This document shows positions 19,561 through 28,676 of a DNA stretch of 52,806 bases, in pieces. The notes beneath the pieces were generated by a model. The model did not search any database. It worked only from the letters and a program-made list of their open reading frames with translations, and was not told the DNA's origin. This DNA is from Robiginitalea sp. GTDB lineage: Bacteria; Bacteroidota; Bacteroidia; Flavobacteriales; Flavobacteriaceae. Position numbers and translations under genes: made by a program. The stretch lies in the NCBI GenBank assembly GCA_024642005.1, contig JAHECA010000022.1:1-52806 (forward strand), written 5' to 3'. Positions within the stretch are counted from its first letter, which is position 1. Every line of letters starts with the position of its first letter.

Positions 19561-20856
19561 ATGTCTTTATCGCCAAACCCCACCCATACACGGTATGCCG
19601 CCTTTGCAGGGCTCATCGGCTTGCTGATGGCTTCCTGCGGTTCATACCAGCAGGCTTCTTATTACGACTACGACGGAATTTACAGCAGCGGCTCTGAAAC
19701 CGGGGTTGTTACCCGTCAGGAGCAGGCCCCGCGCCGCCAGGCTGAACAGAAAAAGAGTGACTTCTACGAGAACTACTTCGGCGAACGGGCCGAGGAACTC
19801 GGGCAGGCACTCAACAGCGAAGCCTTTACCGACATCGATTCCTATACCAGTACAGACAGCCTGGGCGTCGCCCGCGACAGCCTGATGGGCGACCCGAACG
19901 ACTACCTGGCCTATGACAACGATTACCAGGGTTACGGCGGCTGGGGAGACCAGGGCGGCAATGTAACCGTAAACGTCTACGGCGGCAATTACGGCGGTGG
20001 ATGGTATGCCCCCGGCTATTATAACAGCTGGGGCTACTACGGCTGGTACAGTCCCTGGAGGCCTTACTCCTGGTATGGATGGGGATGGGGTTACGCCGGA
20101 TGGTACAATCCGTGGTACGGATATGGCTATTACCCTTATTACGGCTATCCTTACTACGGGTATCCCTATTACGGTTACCCCTATTACGGGCGCTATCCCT
20201 ACAACGGTTACGCCTATGGGTATAACAGCGGCCGAAGGGGTTATTACAACAACAATTCCCAAAACCTCAACAGCAGCCGCTACAGTGCCACGGCCAGTAA
20301 CTCCCGTTACCGGACCAACAGCGGACGGTCTAACCTGAACAGCACCAGCGACCGCTACGCCAGCAGCTCCCGAATTAACCGCAGCCGCGTCAATGTAGAT
20401 GCCGCAGCGCGAAACCAGGCTTACCGCACCAGCCGCAGCAGTCGCACCTCCAACTATTACGACGCTACCGGGCGCAGCACCCAGAGATATACCACAACCG
20501 ACAGGAGCGGCACCAATGGCCGGACCTATTCTTCAGGGTCGACCTATGGCCGGAGCCCGGGCACATACAACAGTTCCGGAAGCACTTCGGGAAGGACCTA
20601 CCGCAACTACAATTCAGGCAGCCAGTCCCGTTCCTCGGGAGGTAGCTACCGCAGCAGCGGAAGCAGCAGCCGGCCCTCCGGAGGCAGTTACCGCAGCAGT
20701 GGCGGCAGCAGCCGTTCTTCAGGAGGCAATTTCAGCAGTGGCGGCAGCAGCCGGTCTTCCGGGGGCAGCTTCAGCGGCGGAGGCGGCGGCAGCCGGTCTT
20801 CCGGCGGTGGCAGCAGGTCTTCCGGCGGCGGACGTTCCGGTGGAAGAAGCAACTAG
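19561..20856 (+). CDS. Low-complexity Gly/Tyr/Ser/Arg-rich lipoprotein
   Basis: 431 residues. A hydrophobic N-terminus ends in lipobox LLMASC (Cys about 26), so it is predicted to be a lipoprotein. The mature part has an acidic segment, then a Tyr/Gly/Trp/Pro block (~139-230, with YYGYP repeated) and a Ser/Gly/Arg block to the end (~334-430, with RSSGGS-type repeats). I see no folded domain. Such prion-like composition suggests an extended or self-associating surface protein, but no function is known to me. It lies 37 bp upstream of a FadL-type barrel gene on the same strand, so the two may be co-expressed. Confidence 0.8.
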   Translation: MSLSPNPTHTRYAAFAGLIGLLMASCGSYQQASYYDYDGIYSSGSETGVVTRQEQAPRRQAEQKKSDFYENYFGERAEELGQALNSEAFTDIDSYTSTDSLGVARDSLMGDPNDYLAYDNDYQGYGGWGDQGGNVTVNVYGGNYGGGWYAPGYYNSWGYYGWYSPWRPYSWYGWGWGYAGWYNPWYGYGYYPYYGYPYYGYPYYGYPYYGRYPYNGYAYGYNSGRRGYYNNNSQNLNSSRYSATASNSRYRTNSGRSNLNSTSDRYASSSRINRSRVNVDAAARNQAYRTSRSSRTSNYYDATGRSTQRYTTTDRSGTNGRTYSSGSTYGRSPGTYNSSGSTSGRTYRNYNSGSQSRSSGGSYRSSGSSSRPSGGSYRSSGGSSRSSGGNFSSGGSSRSSGGSFSGGGGGSRSSGGGSRSSGGGRSGGRSN

Positions 20857-20893
20857 CCAGTCAGCCCTACATCCTATCTAAAAAGCCTTGAAC

Positions 20894-22402
20894 ATGAAAC
20901 GTATCATCACTTTCATCCTGCTTGGGGTGTGCGCCGCCGGCAGCGCCCAAATCGCTCAGGACGTACTGCGGTACGGCCTTGAAGAAATCCACGGAACAGC
21001 CCGGTACCAGGCCATGGGCGGGGCTTTCGGCGCCCTGGGGGGCGACCTTTCTGCCCTTAACGTGAACCCGGCCGGGTCGGCCGTTTTCGAAAACGGCACC
21101 TTCTCCATAACAGGCGGGGTATACAACCGTCAGAACGGCGGGGCTTTTTCCGGACCCTACACGGGCACCAACATGAGCTCCACCGAGCTGGGCCAGGTGG
21201 GCGGTGTATTTGTCTTCAAGAGTGCACCCGGTCCCGGCTGGAACAAAATCGCCCTGAGCATCAATTACGACATGGTCGACAACTTCGACAACGAATTCCG
21301 CGTGCTGGGCAACAGCAATATCGGGGTAGACAACTACTTCCTGAATTTCGCGCAGGGGGAACCCCTCGGGCCCCTGCGGGTGCAGGAGGGCGAAACCATC
21401 GTGGATGCCTACCTCGACATTGGTTCAAGCCTGGGCTTTGGCGCCCAGCAGGCCTTTTTGGGCTTCCAGGCTGGCTTTATCGACCCTGTTGACCCCGATG
21501 ACGACGCCAATACCGACTATTTTTCAAATGCCAGCTACAACTCCGTAAACCAGGATTACCGCCAGCTGTCTAACGGCTTCAACAGCAAATTCATCATGAA
21601 CATCGCCGGGCAATTCCAGGAAAACCTCTATTTGGGGGCCTCCCTGAATTTCCACGGGGTGTTGTACGAGCGGGTAAGCTACCTCGACGAGAGGGGCTAC
21701 GACTCGGGTTCGGCCATACAGGCCTCGAGCTTTGACACCTTCCTCCACACCGAGGGGACCGGCTTCTCCTTCAACCTGGGGGCCATCGCCAAGGTGAATG
21801 AGACCGTGCGCCTGGGGGTTGCTTACCAGTCGCCCACCTGGTACGAGCTTACCGACGACTTCTCCCAACGCGCCAATACGGATTTCATCGACAAGAACCC
21901 CGACATCACGGCTATTAATTTCGGCGTGGTTAACCTATTCGGAAAATACACCATCAAGACCCCGGCCAAGTATACCGGCAGCCTGGCCTTTATCTTCGGC
22001 AAGTCGGGCCTGATTAGCCTGGATTACGACTACCAGGATTTTTCCAGGGCAGAGCTCAGGCCAACGTCCGATCCGAACTTCAGCACGGAGAATGCCTATA
22101 TGGCTGCAAACTTAGGCGGGGTATCCACCTTCCGCCTGGGAGGGGAATACCGGGTAGACCGGGTTAGCTTCAGAGGCGGGTACCGCTTCCAGCAAAGCCC
22201 CTATACAAGCAACTCTGCCTGGGGCGACCTGCAGGCCTATTCAGGCGGCCTTGGCTACAGTTTTGGCCCGCACCGCCTCGACTTCGCCTACAGCCGCAGC
22301 GAACAGGACACCGGCGAGGCCCTTTTGGATGGCGGGCTCCGCGATGCCACCGTCAATCGGGTACAGCACTATTACACCCTGGGCTACACGCTCAATTTTT
22401 AG
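20894..22402 (+). CDS. OmpP1/FadL family outer-membrane protein
   Basis: 502 residues from ATG 20894. The signal peptide (MKRIITFILLGVCAAGSAQ) is followed by the FadL-family start: YGLEEIHGTARYQAMGGAFGALGGDLSALNVNPAGSAVF. The rest alternates in the manner of a beta-barrel and ends in aromatic residues (YYTLGYTLNF). Family members are long barrels that bring hydrophobic molecules such as fatty acids or aromatics across the outer membrane. The substrate is unknown. A terminator follows at 22427. Confidence 0.9.
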   Translation: MKRIITFILLGVCAAGSAQIAQDVLRYGLEEIHGTARYQAMGGAFGALGGDLSALNVNPAGSAVFENGTFSITGGVYNRQNGGAFSGPYTGTNMSSTELGQVGGVFVFKSAPGPGWNKIALSINYDMVDNFDNEFRVLGNSNIGVDNYFLNFAQGEPLGPLRVQEGETIVDAYLDIGSSLGFGAQQAFLGFQAGFIDPVDPDDDANTDYFSNASYNSVNQDYRQLSNGFNSKFIMNIAGQFQENLYLGASLNFHGVLYERVSYLDERGYDSGSAIQASSFDTFLHTEGTGFSFNLGAIAKVNETVRLGVAYQSPTWYELTDDFSQRANTDFIDKNPDITAINFGVVNLFGKYTIKTPAKYTGSLAFIFGKSGLISLDYDYQDFSRAELRPTSDPNFSTENAYMAANLGGVSTFRLGGEYRVDRVSFRGGYRFQQSPYTSNSAWGDLQAYSGGLGYSFGPHRLDFAYSRSEQDTGEALLDGGLRDATVNRVQHYYTLGYTLNF

Positions 22403-22426
22403 ACGCACCTAACGCAAAACTAATCG

Positions 22427-22448
22427 AAAGCCCCCTTGAGGGGCTTTT
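22427..22448 (+). terminator. Terminator after the FadL-family gene
   Basis: AAAGCCCC and GGGGCTTT form a stem, followed by further T, 25 bp after the stop. The rest of 22403-22668 shows no supported gene. Confidence 0.8.
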
Positions 22449-22668
22449 TGTTTGGACGGCATTCAAGGAGGTTTCCTGATTGGAAATTGCAGGGTTGAAA
22501 GGTACCTTGGCAACCTGGGGGCAAGGGGATGTTTCCCCTGGGGCTTCGCCTGGCAAATATTTGGAAAGTCGCCAGGGTTATGCAGGGTTCGCGCTTAACT
22601 TGAAGTTTGGGCGGGGGTGGGGCAAGTGCGCCTATGTAAAAACATTGGAGCGCAGTTCCATGCCTCCC

Positions 22669-24102
22669 CTACCGCTTCAGGGTGAAATGCGCCCGCACCA
22701 GGTTGGCCACCAGCACCCCCTGTAAGTCGCGGCTGTATTCCAGCCGGAACCAGTAGTCGGATGAGGGCATGGGGCGTCCGTTAAAATTACCGTCCCAGCC
22801 CAGGCTGGTCTCGTCAATCTGCTTGAGCAGCTTGCCATAACGATCGAAGATAGACACCACCGGATCGGTAAGGGTTTCAATGCCGAGGATGTGCCAGGTT
22901 TCGTGCAGGCCGTCTCCGTTCGGGGTAAAGAATTTGGGGTAACCCACTACCAAAAAGGGAATGGGCTCGGTGGTGCCGCAGCCATTCTTGTCGTTGATCA
23001 CCACGGTATTGATGCCAGGTGGCACGTCGCGGAATACCGGGTCGTCCTGGAATTCGCCCCCGTTGATGGCGTATTCGTAGTCGCCGTTGCCTACAACGGT
23101 AAATTCTACTGTATTGCTATCGGAAAGATCATCTAGGATCGTAATTCCATTTATAGGATCCAATTGGGGAACTCCGTAAAAGATTATTAGGATATCATCC
23201 CGAATTACCGGCCCAACGTTGGGAGTTATTTCCACAAAATACCTCCCTGAGTCTGGGCTGGAAACCACCAGTTCTTCCCCGAAGGTGCCGCTTCCGGGCA
23301 GGGTGGCGTCAATAACCCCGTCGTCTTCGTAATCGACAGTCCAGACCACCGAGGCGATGTCGGGTCCGGCCGGGGAATTCAGAGCGGACAGTTGTATGGG
23401 AGGATCAGTCTCGCAAGCCGAGATGTCCAAGCCGAGAAATTCGTCCCGCAGCGTGCAATCGAGGGCGGTTTGCTGGTTCTGGTTTACCGAATTGCCCGTA
23501 AAGGTGAGCGAAAAAGGTTCCGGGTCGCCGTCAAAGTTCGTGTTGTAGTTGTTGATGAGCAGGTAATACAGCTCGCCGGGCTGCACGTCAATCCACTCGT
23601 CGTAGGTGTTCTGGCTGCCGGTCAGGGGAGGCTCCCCGTTCTGTCCGTTTGCCGGGTTAACACCAACCCCTGTGAAAGCCGTATTGTTTACCTCGTAATT
23701 GCAGCGGATGGGCTGGGCCACGCCGCTGCTAATATCCGCACAATCCACATCGGGACCGTACAGGGCAAAATCCCACTCGGCTGTAATGGTGCCCGTGGCC
23801 CCCGGCAACGCCTGTATATCAAACCCAATGGTGCCCCCGGTGCCGGCCCGGAATACGAACCAGGAGGTGTTGTGCTCGATATTGGCCGAGGCGATGCTCC
23901 CCTTTTCCAGACAGCCCGATTGCCTGATCACATCCGGGTCGAAATCGTCCACATCACCGCTGCCGTCGTTAAAGGTAAAATAGGTGGTATCTGCGCACAC
24001 CGGAATGGCGCTTCGGCAATCGGGCGAATTTGGAGAACTCTGGGCCTGGAGCAAAGGGCTGCACAACAGCAGCCCGCCCAGCCATAGCAGGAAACTTCTC
24101 AT
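22669..24102 (-). CDS. Secreted protein with T9SS type B C-terminal domain
   Basis: 477 residues. A signal peptide (LLWLGGLLLCSPLLQAQ) precedes a Cys-containing N-terminal domain (DCRSAIPVCADTTYFTF, WFVFRAGTGGTIGFDI, YYLLINNYN) and a middle region with Ig-like segments. The C-terminal ~90 residues are the gliding-motility-associated type B sorting domain: FFTPNGDGLHETW, IFDRYGKLLKQ, GWDGNFNGRPMPSSDYWF, ending AHFTLKR. It is therefore predicted to be exported by Sec and then by the type IX system to the cell surface or medium. It is a paralogue of the next gene upstream; the passenger role is unknown. Confidence 0.92.
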   Translation of the reverse strand: MRSFLLWLGGLLLCSPLLQAQSSPNSPDCRSAIPVCADTTYFTFNDGSGDVDDFDPDVIRQSGCLEKGSIASANIEHNTSWFVFRAGTGGTIGFDIQALPGATGTITAEWDFALYGPDVDCADISSGVAQPIRCNYEVNNTAFTGVGVNPANGQNGEPPLTGSQNTYDEWIDVQPGELYYLLINNYNTNFDGDPEPFSLTFTGNSVNQNQQTALDCTLRDEFLGLDISACETDPPIQLSALNSPAGPDIASVVWTVDYEDDGVIDATLPGSGTFGEELVVSSPDSGRYFVEITPNVGPVIRDDILIIFYGVPQLDPINGITILDDLSDSNTVEFTVVGNGDYEYAINGGEFQDDPVFRDVPPGINTVVINDKNGCGTTEPIPFLVVGYPKFFTPNGDGLHETWHILGIETLTDPVVSIFDRYGKLLKQIDETSLGWDGNFNGRPMPSSDYWFRLEYSRDLQGVLVANLVRAHFTLKR

Positions 24103-24213
24103 AGACGAGGGGCGCGAATTATCGTATAGTATAACTCGAATGGCCTTGATTTAGTATGCTCCTGCAGGTGTTTTTGCCCATTTCTCGATCAATGGGGCGC
24201 CGGGGGTTCCCGA

Positions 24214-26028
24214 TCAGCGTTTCAGGGCGAAATGGGCGGTCAAATAACGCGCTTCGACCCGTTCGCCCTGCGCATCCATATAGGTGAGCCGGAACCAGTA
24301 GTCGGTATCGGGCAGTGGCTGCCCGTTAAAAGTGCCGTCCCAGCCGGCGCTGGACTGGTCAAGCTGCTTCAGCAGTTTTCCGTAGCGGTCAAAAATATAG
24401 ACCTCGGGCTGGTCCAGGTGCTGTATCCCAACAATTTGCCAGGTATCGTTCACCCCGTCCCCGTTGGGCGTAAAAAAAGGCCTGAATCCTACCACCGTGA
24501 TGGTTTCGGTTACCCGTCCGCAACCCTGCAGGTCGCGCACATACACCTGGTGCAGGCCCGCCGGCACCTCGTCAAAAACCGGGCTGGCCTGGAACGAACC
24601 GGCATCGAGGGCATACTCGTAATCGCCGGCAGCGGCGGTCTGGATGGTAACCCGATTGGCTACCTGCATGTCTTCGATCAGAATATTGGCTATGCTCGGG
24701 GCTTCCGAAATGCGCACTTCGACGCTTCGGACGGTTTGACAGGAAAGGCCGCCGCCCTGGCGTGTGGCCCTAAGGGTGTAGACCCCAGGCTGGCTAACGG
24801 AGATACGTGGGGCGGTCTGACCGGTACTCCACCGGTAGTTTACCCCGGGCTCCGGGTTGAGAGGCCCCAGGTTTACCCCGGCTGCATTCTCGCAGAGGAG
24901 CTCCACTTCAGGAAAATCCAGCACGGGTTCGGCCACCATATCGAACCGGAACGATTCGGAGGCGTCATAACACTGCGGGTTCTCCAGGGAAGTGGTACGC
25001 ACAAACACGGTATAGGATCCGCCTATCGGGTCGTAGTTTTGCGGGAGGGGGTTTGCGTTTTGCTGCGCATCGGCGGCGCTGCCGTGGTAACTCACACGAA
25101 AGGCAGCCGGGTCTTGCGGGCCCAGCGCTTCGGCGTCCTTGGCGCTGAGGTCGAGCCCTCCCTGCCCGCTGCACAGGGCCTCGTCGGCCAGGGCATAGGT
25201 CAGGGGAATCGGGCTGAAACCCACCTGTACATCGCTGATTATCGTTGAGCCGTCGGGCAGGCTAACCTGCACCCGATAAGTGGCCGGGGTGGTAGCCACG
25301 TAGGCAGGGGCCGTTTCGCCTGGGAGGGTCGCAAAGCCCGAGCCGGTATCGGCAAACCATTGGTAAGCCGTGGCCCCTGGTGTGGTAGCGTCGAGCGGTA
25401 CGGAATCGCCCTGGCAGGCGGCAACAGGCGGGCCGAGCAGGTTGCTCACGATGGAACAGTCGAGGGCGTCGAAGGGGTTGGTCACAAAGATCTGCCCCGA
25501 AAACTGGATGCTGAAGCCCGAGTTGGTATTGCTGAAGTTGTTGATAAGCAGGTAGTAGTCTTCCCCGGCCTGCACGTCGAGCCAGGGCTCATACTGGTAG
25601 GTGCCGGTATTCCCGGTGGGGTCTGCCCCCACCCCCATGTAGGAGGCCATTTCCCGGTTGTCATAGAAATTGCAGCGCACCGGGTCGCCCAGGCTGCTGC
25701 AATCGCCGGCCTGATACAGGGCAAAATCCCAGTCTTCGGCCGGGTCGAAAGAGATGTTGAAGCCGAGCTGGCCAGCTGCCGCGGTTCGGAAGCGGTACCA
25801 GGCCGAATTGGATTCGATAAAACCGCTGAGGCTGGTTTCCAGGCAGCCCGTCTGGGAGGCCCCGCCGAAATCGTCGGCCCCGAAACCCGATGTACCCCCG
25901 TTTACCGGGGTATTGCTGCAGATGGGCACAGCCGTGCCACAATCGGGGGTAACCTGGGCCTGAAGCCCCAGGGCTCCCAAGAGCAACCAACAAGCCAGAT
26001 ACCAATTCAGATACCTCAAAATGCGCAT
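24214..26028 (-). CDS. Secreted protein with T9SS type B C-terminal domain (larger paralogue)
   Basis: 604 residues with the same plan as its neighbour. A signal peptide (LACWLLLGALGLQAQ) is followed by an N-terminal domain with paired Cys (DCGTAVPICSNT, WYRFRTAAAGQLGF, WDFALYQAGDC, YYLLINNFS). Added Ig-like segments with cysteines follow (YQWFADTGSGF, YRWSTGQTAP). The type B sorting domain starts near residue 513 (FFTPNGDGVNDTWQI, IFDRYGKLLKQLD, GWDGTFNGQPLPDTDYWF). The two genes are 111 bp apart on the same strand and probably arose by duplication. The surface role is not known. Confidence 0.92.
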   Translation of the reverse strand: MRILRYLNWYLACWLLLGALGLQAQVTPDCGTAVPICSNTPVNGGTSGFGADDFGGASQTGCLETSLSGFIESNSAWYRFRTAAAGQLGFNISFDPAEDWDFALYQAGDCSSLGDPVRCNFYDNREMASYMGVGADPTGNTGTYQYEPWLDVQAGEDYYLLINNFSNTNSGFSIQFSGQIFVTNPFDALDCSIVSNLLGPPVAACQGDSVPLDATTPGATAYQWFADTGSGFATLPGETAPAYVATTPATYRVQVSLPDGSTIISDVQVGFSPIPLTYALADEALCSGQGGLDLSAKDAEALGPQDPAAFRVSYHGSAADAQQNANPLPQNYDPIGGSYTVFVRTTSLENPQCYDASESFRFDMVAEPVLDFPEVELLCENAAGVNLGPLNPEPGVNYRWSTGQTAPRISVSQPGVYTLRATRQGGGLSCQTVRSVEVRISEAPSIANILIEDMQVANRVTIQTAAAGDYEYALDAGSFQASPVFDEVPAGLHQVYVRDLQGCGRVTETITVVGFRPFFTPNGDGVNDTWQIVGIQHLDQPEVYIFDRYGKLLKQLDQSSAGWDGTFNGQPLPDTDYWFRLTYMDAQGERVEARYLTAHFALKR

Positions 26029-26127
26029 GGTAGAATTTGTGAAGCTCCAAATTAGACAGGTGAGGCGAGGTGGGCGAATTTATGTTGTGTAGCCGTGTTT
26101 TCGGGCCATAAAGTGCCATTTTATGTA

Positions 26128-26135
26128 TATCTTTG
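26128..26135 (+). promoter_or_regulatory. folE: -7 element (TATCTTTG) of the folE operon
   Basis: A perfect TAnnTTTG lies 21 bp before the folE ATG. No TTG is found at the usual -33 distance, so the match is partial. Confidence 0.5.
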
Positions 26136-26156
26136 CCTTTTGAAAATCACGAACCG

Positions 26157-26840
26157 ATGAAAATCGACTCTGCCCTGGAAGCCTCGCACGACGCCCATGG
26201 AGACGACCACTTTTCGGGCTCGGAGGAAACACCCCTCCGGGAAGACGCGTTTTTGCTGAGCGACACCGAAAAAATCGAACGCATCTCCCAAAACGTACGC
26301 GAGATCATGCTTACCCTGGGCCTCGATCTGAACGACGACAGCCTGAAAGGCACCCCCGAGCGGGTTGCCAAAATGTATGTGCGGGAGGTATTCGGCGGGT
26401 TGCACCCCGATCGGCGGCCCAAGTCGTCTACCTTCGAAAACAAATACAAGTACGGCGAGATGCTGGTCGAGAAGAACATCATCGTCTACAGCACCTGTGA
26501 GCACCACCTGCTGCCCATTGTCGGGCGGGCACACATCGCCTATATTTCTGGCGGCACCGTGGTGGGCTTATCCAAAATGAACCGCATCGTAGATTACTTT
26601 GCCCGCAGACCCCAGGTACAGGAGCGCATGAACATACAGATCGTTCGCGAACTGCAGCGGGTATTGGGCACCAAGGACGTGGCCTGCGTAATCGACGCGA
26701 AGCACCTCTGTGTGAATTCCCGCGGCATCCGCGATATCGACAGCAGCACGGTAACGGCTGAATACGGCGGGCGCTTCGGGCAGGAAGAGGCGCTGCGCCG
26801 CGAATTCCTGGATTACATTAACCTCGAGACCGAATTTTAA
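26157..26840 (+). CDS. folE: GTP cyclohydrolase I
   Basis: 227 residues from ATG 26157. Zinc ligands Cys114, His117 (CEHHLLP) and Cys185 (DAKHLC) match the E. coli enzyme with a four-residue offset. [31 protein letters not shown] and SRGIRD complete the active site. It converts GTP to dihydroneopterin triphosphate, the first step of tetrahydrofolate synthesis, as a cytosolic decamer. A 45-residue acidic N-terminal extension is poorly conserved. cysS starts 11 bp downstream, so the two probably form an operon. Confidence 0.98.
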   Translation: MKIDSALEASHDAHGDDHFSGSEETPLREDAFLLSDTEKIERISQNVREIMLTLGLDLNDDSLKGTPERVAKMYVREVFGGLHPDRRPKSSTFENKYKYGEMLVEKNIIVYSTCEHHLLPIVGRAHIAYISGGTVVGLSKMNRIVDYFARRPQVQERMNIQIVRELQRVLGTKDVACVIDAKHLCVNSRGIRDIDSSTVTAEYGGRFGQEEALRREFLDYINLETEF

Positions 26841-26851
26841 GGCTGCAAGCC

Positions 26852-28330
26852 ATGGCGTTGTATAAGGAGCAAACCCTGAAGGTTTACAATTCCCTCTCCG
26901 GGGAAAAAGAAGTATTCGAGCCCGTGCACGAAGGCCACGTGGGCATGTATGTGTGCGGGCCCACGGTCTACAGCAACGTGCACCTGGGCAATTGCCGGAC
27001 CTTCATCTCCTTCGACCTCATTTTCCGCTACCTGCGGCACCTGGGCTACAAGGTGCGCTACGTGCGCAACATCACCGATGCCGGGCACTTGGAAGACGAT
27101 GCCGACCATGGCGAAGACAAGATCGCCAAAAAGGCCCGCCTTGAAAAGATTGAACCCATGGAGGTGGTTCAGCGCTATACGATCGACTTCCACAACATCC
27201 TGCAGAAATTCAACCTGTTGCCGCCTAGCATCGAGCCCACGGCTACCGGGCATATTGTGGAGCAGATCGAGCTCATCAAGGAAATCCTCCTGAAGGGCTT
27301 TGCCTATGAGACCAACGGTTCGGTGTACTTCGATGTGGTTAAATTCAACGAAGACCACACCTATGGCAAACTGAGCGGGCGCAAACTGGAAGACATGATC
27401 GCCAACACACGCGAACTCTCCTCCCAGGACGAAAAACGCAATCCCCAGGATTTCGCCCTCTGGAAGAAAGCCGAACCCCAGCATATCATGCGCTGGCCCT
27501 CCCCATGGGGCGAAGGCTTCCCCGGCTGGCACCTGGAGTGCACGGTGATGAGCACCAAATACCTGGGTGAGACCTTCGATATACACGGCGGGGGCATGGA
27601 CCTGAAATTCCCCCACCACGAATGTGAAATCGCCCAGGCAGAAGCCTGCTACGAGCACGCCCCGGTGCGGTACTGGCTGCATGCCAACATGCTTACCCTC
27701 AACGGCAAGAAAATGGCCAAATCAACCGGGAACAACCTGTTGCCCGGGGAGATATTTTCGGGGAACAACCCCATCCTGAGCAAGGCCTATACCCCCTCTG
27801 TGGTGCGCTTTTTCATGATGCAGGCCCACTACACCAGTATTTTGGACCTCAGTGACGAGGCCCTGCTGGCCGCGGAAAAAGGGTACCTGCGCCTGATGGA
27901 CGCCCTCGACCAGCTGCCGACCCTCCCCACGGGGAAATCTTCTGAATTCGATGTAAAGGCCTGGCGGCAACGCTGCTACGAAGCCATGAACGACGACTTC
28001 AACAGCCCCATTCTGGTAGCCCAGCTGTTTGAGGCAGTCAAGGCCATTAACCTGGTGCGCGACGGGAAACAAACGGTGACGGCTGGCGACAAACAAGTCC
28101 TCGCCGAATCTTTCGAAGCGTTCGTTTACGACGTGCTCGGCCTGGAAAAAGGCCGTCGCGACGGAGTTGATACCCGGAAGCTCGAAGGCACCGTGGAACT
28201 GCTTATCGAAATGCGCAACCAGGCACGGGCCAACAAGGACTACGCCGCTTCCGACCGGATAAGGGATGCCCTGGCCGGACTCGGCATCCAGCTCAAGGAT
28301 GGCAAGGACGGCACCACGTTCACCTATTGA
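26852..28330 (+). CDS. cysS: Cysteinyl-tRNA synthetase
   Basis: 492 residues. The class I HIGH motif is HLGN in [17 protein letters not shown]; the KMSKS motif is KKMAKST (about residue 286). Zinc ligands are in [15 protein letters not shown] and HHECEIAQ. The C-terminal anticodon-binding region includes [21 protein letters not shown]. It charges tRNA-Cys. It lies 11 bp after folE and 12 bp before yidD. Confidence 0.98.
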   Translation: MALYKEQTLKVYNSLSGEKEVFEPVHEGHVGMYVCGPTVYSNVHLGNCRTFISFDLIFRYLRHLGYKVRYVRNITDAGHLEDDADHGEDKIAKKARLEKIEPMEVVQRYTIDFHNILQKFNLLPPSIEPTATGHIVEQIELIKEILLKGFAYETNGSVYFDVVKFNEDHTYGKLSGRKLEDMIANTRELSSQDEKRNPQDFALWKKAEPQHIMRWPSPWGEGFPGWHLECTVMSTKYLGETFDIHGGGMDLKFPHHECEIAQAEACYEHAPVRYWLHANMLTLNGKKMAKSTGNNLLPGEIFSGNNPILSKAYTPSVVRFFMMQAHYTSILDLSDEALLAAEKGYLRLMDALDQLPTLPTGKSSEFDVKAWRQRCYEAMNDDFNSPILVAQLFEAVKAINLVRDGKQTVTAGDKQVLAESFEAFVYDVLGLEKGRRDGVDTRKLEGTVELLIEMRNQARANKDYAASDRIRDALAGLGIQLKDGKDGTTFTY

Positions 28331-28342
28331 AAAAATAGCCTT

Positions 28343-28579
28343 ATGGCCCTAAGCCGCCTGAGCCGCCTTGCAACACGACCCCTGGTCGCCCTGGTGCGGT
28401 TCTACCAGCGTTATGTTTCCCCCCTTACGCCCCCCAGCTGCAGGTATACCCCCACGTGCTCCCAGTATACGGTGGAAGCCCTGCAAAAACACGGGCCGCT
28501 CAAAGGAGGCTGGCTGGCCCTGAAACGGATCGCCAGCTGCAACCCCTGGGGCGGTTCGGGATACGACCCCGTTCCCTGA
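28343..28579 (+). CDS. yidD: Membrane protein insertion efficiency factor YidD
   Basis: 78 residues with the full family pattern: [23 protein letters not shown], a His-Gly pair, GGWLALKRI and [13 protein letters not shown]. YidD is a small amphipathic membrane-associated protein that helps YidC insert inner-membrane proteins. Here it follows cysS rather than rnpA. It starts 12 bp after cysS. Confidence 0.96.
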   Translation: MALSRLSRLATRPLVALVRFYQRYVSPLTPPSCRYTPTCSQYTVEALQKHGPLKGGWLALKRIASCNPWGGSGYDPVP

Positions 28580-28603
28580 AAACACCTTGCAGGAGGCTTT
28601 TTT

Positions 28604-28634
28604 TTGGAATTTGGAGCTTGGAATTTGGAATTTG
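28604..28634. repeat. Short AT-rich direct repeat (TTGGAATTTGGA x2)
   Basis: TTGGAATTTGGA occurs at 28604-28615 and 28618-28629, followed by a partial copy, in the gap between yidD and lgt. It is more AT-rich than its surroundings and non-coding. Confidence 0.8.
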
Positions 28635-28676
28635 CAGCCCCTCCGGGGGCGCTGGTTTTAGTATCTTAGCCACAAA

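Noticed and set aside
22480-22725. Plus-strand frame of 81 codons after the FadL-family gene
   Set aside because: It lies after a terminator, overlaps the 3' end of the T9SS cargo gene on the other strand and has no family features.
26837-27682. Long minus-strand frame (281 codons) antisense to cysS
   Set aside because: It lies wholly within a gene of certain identity and matches nothing known; in GC-rich DNA the codon bias of the sense gene keeps such antisense frames open. The same holds for frames opposite secDF (34947-35924), gyrB (38859-39737), the TPR gene (46986-49292), the amidohydrolase gene (42952-44043) and proS (17979-19448).
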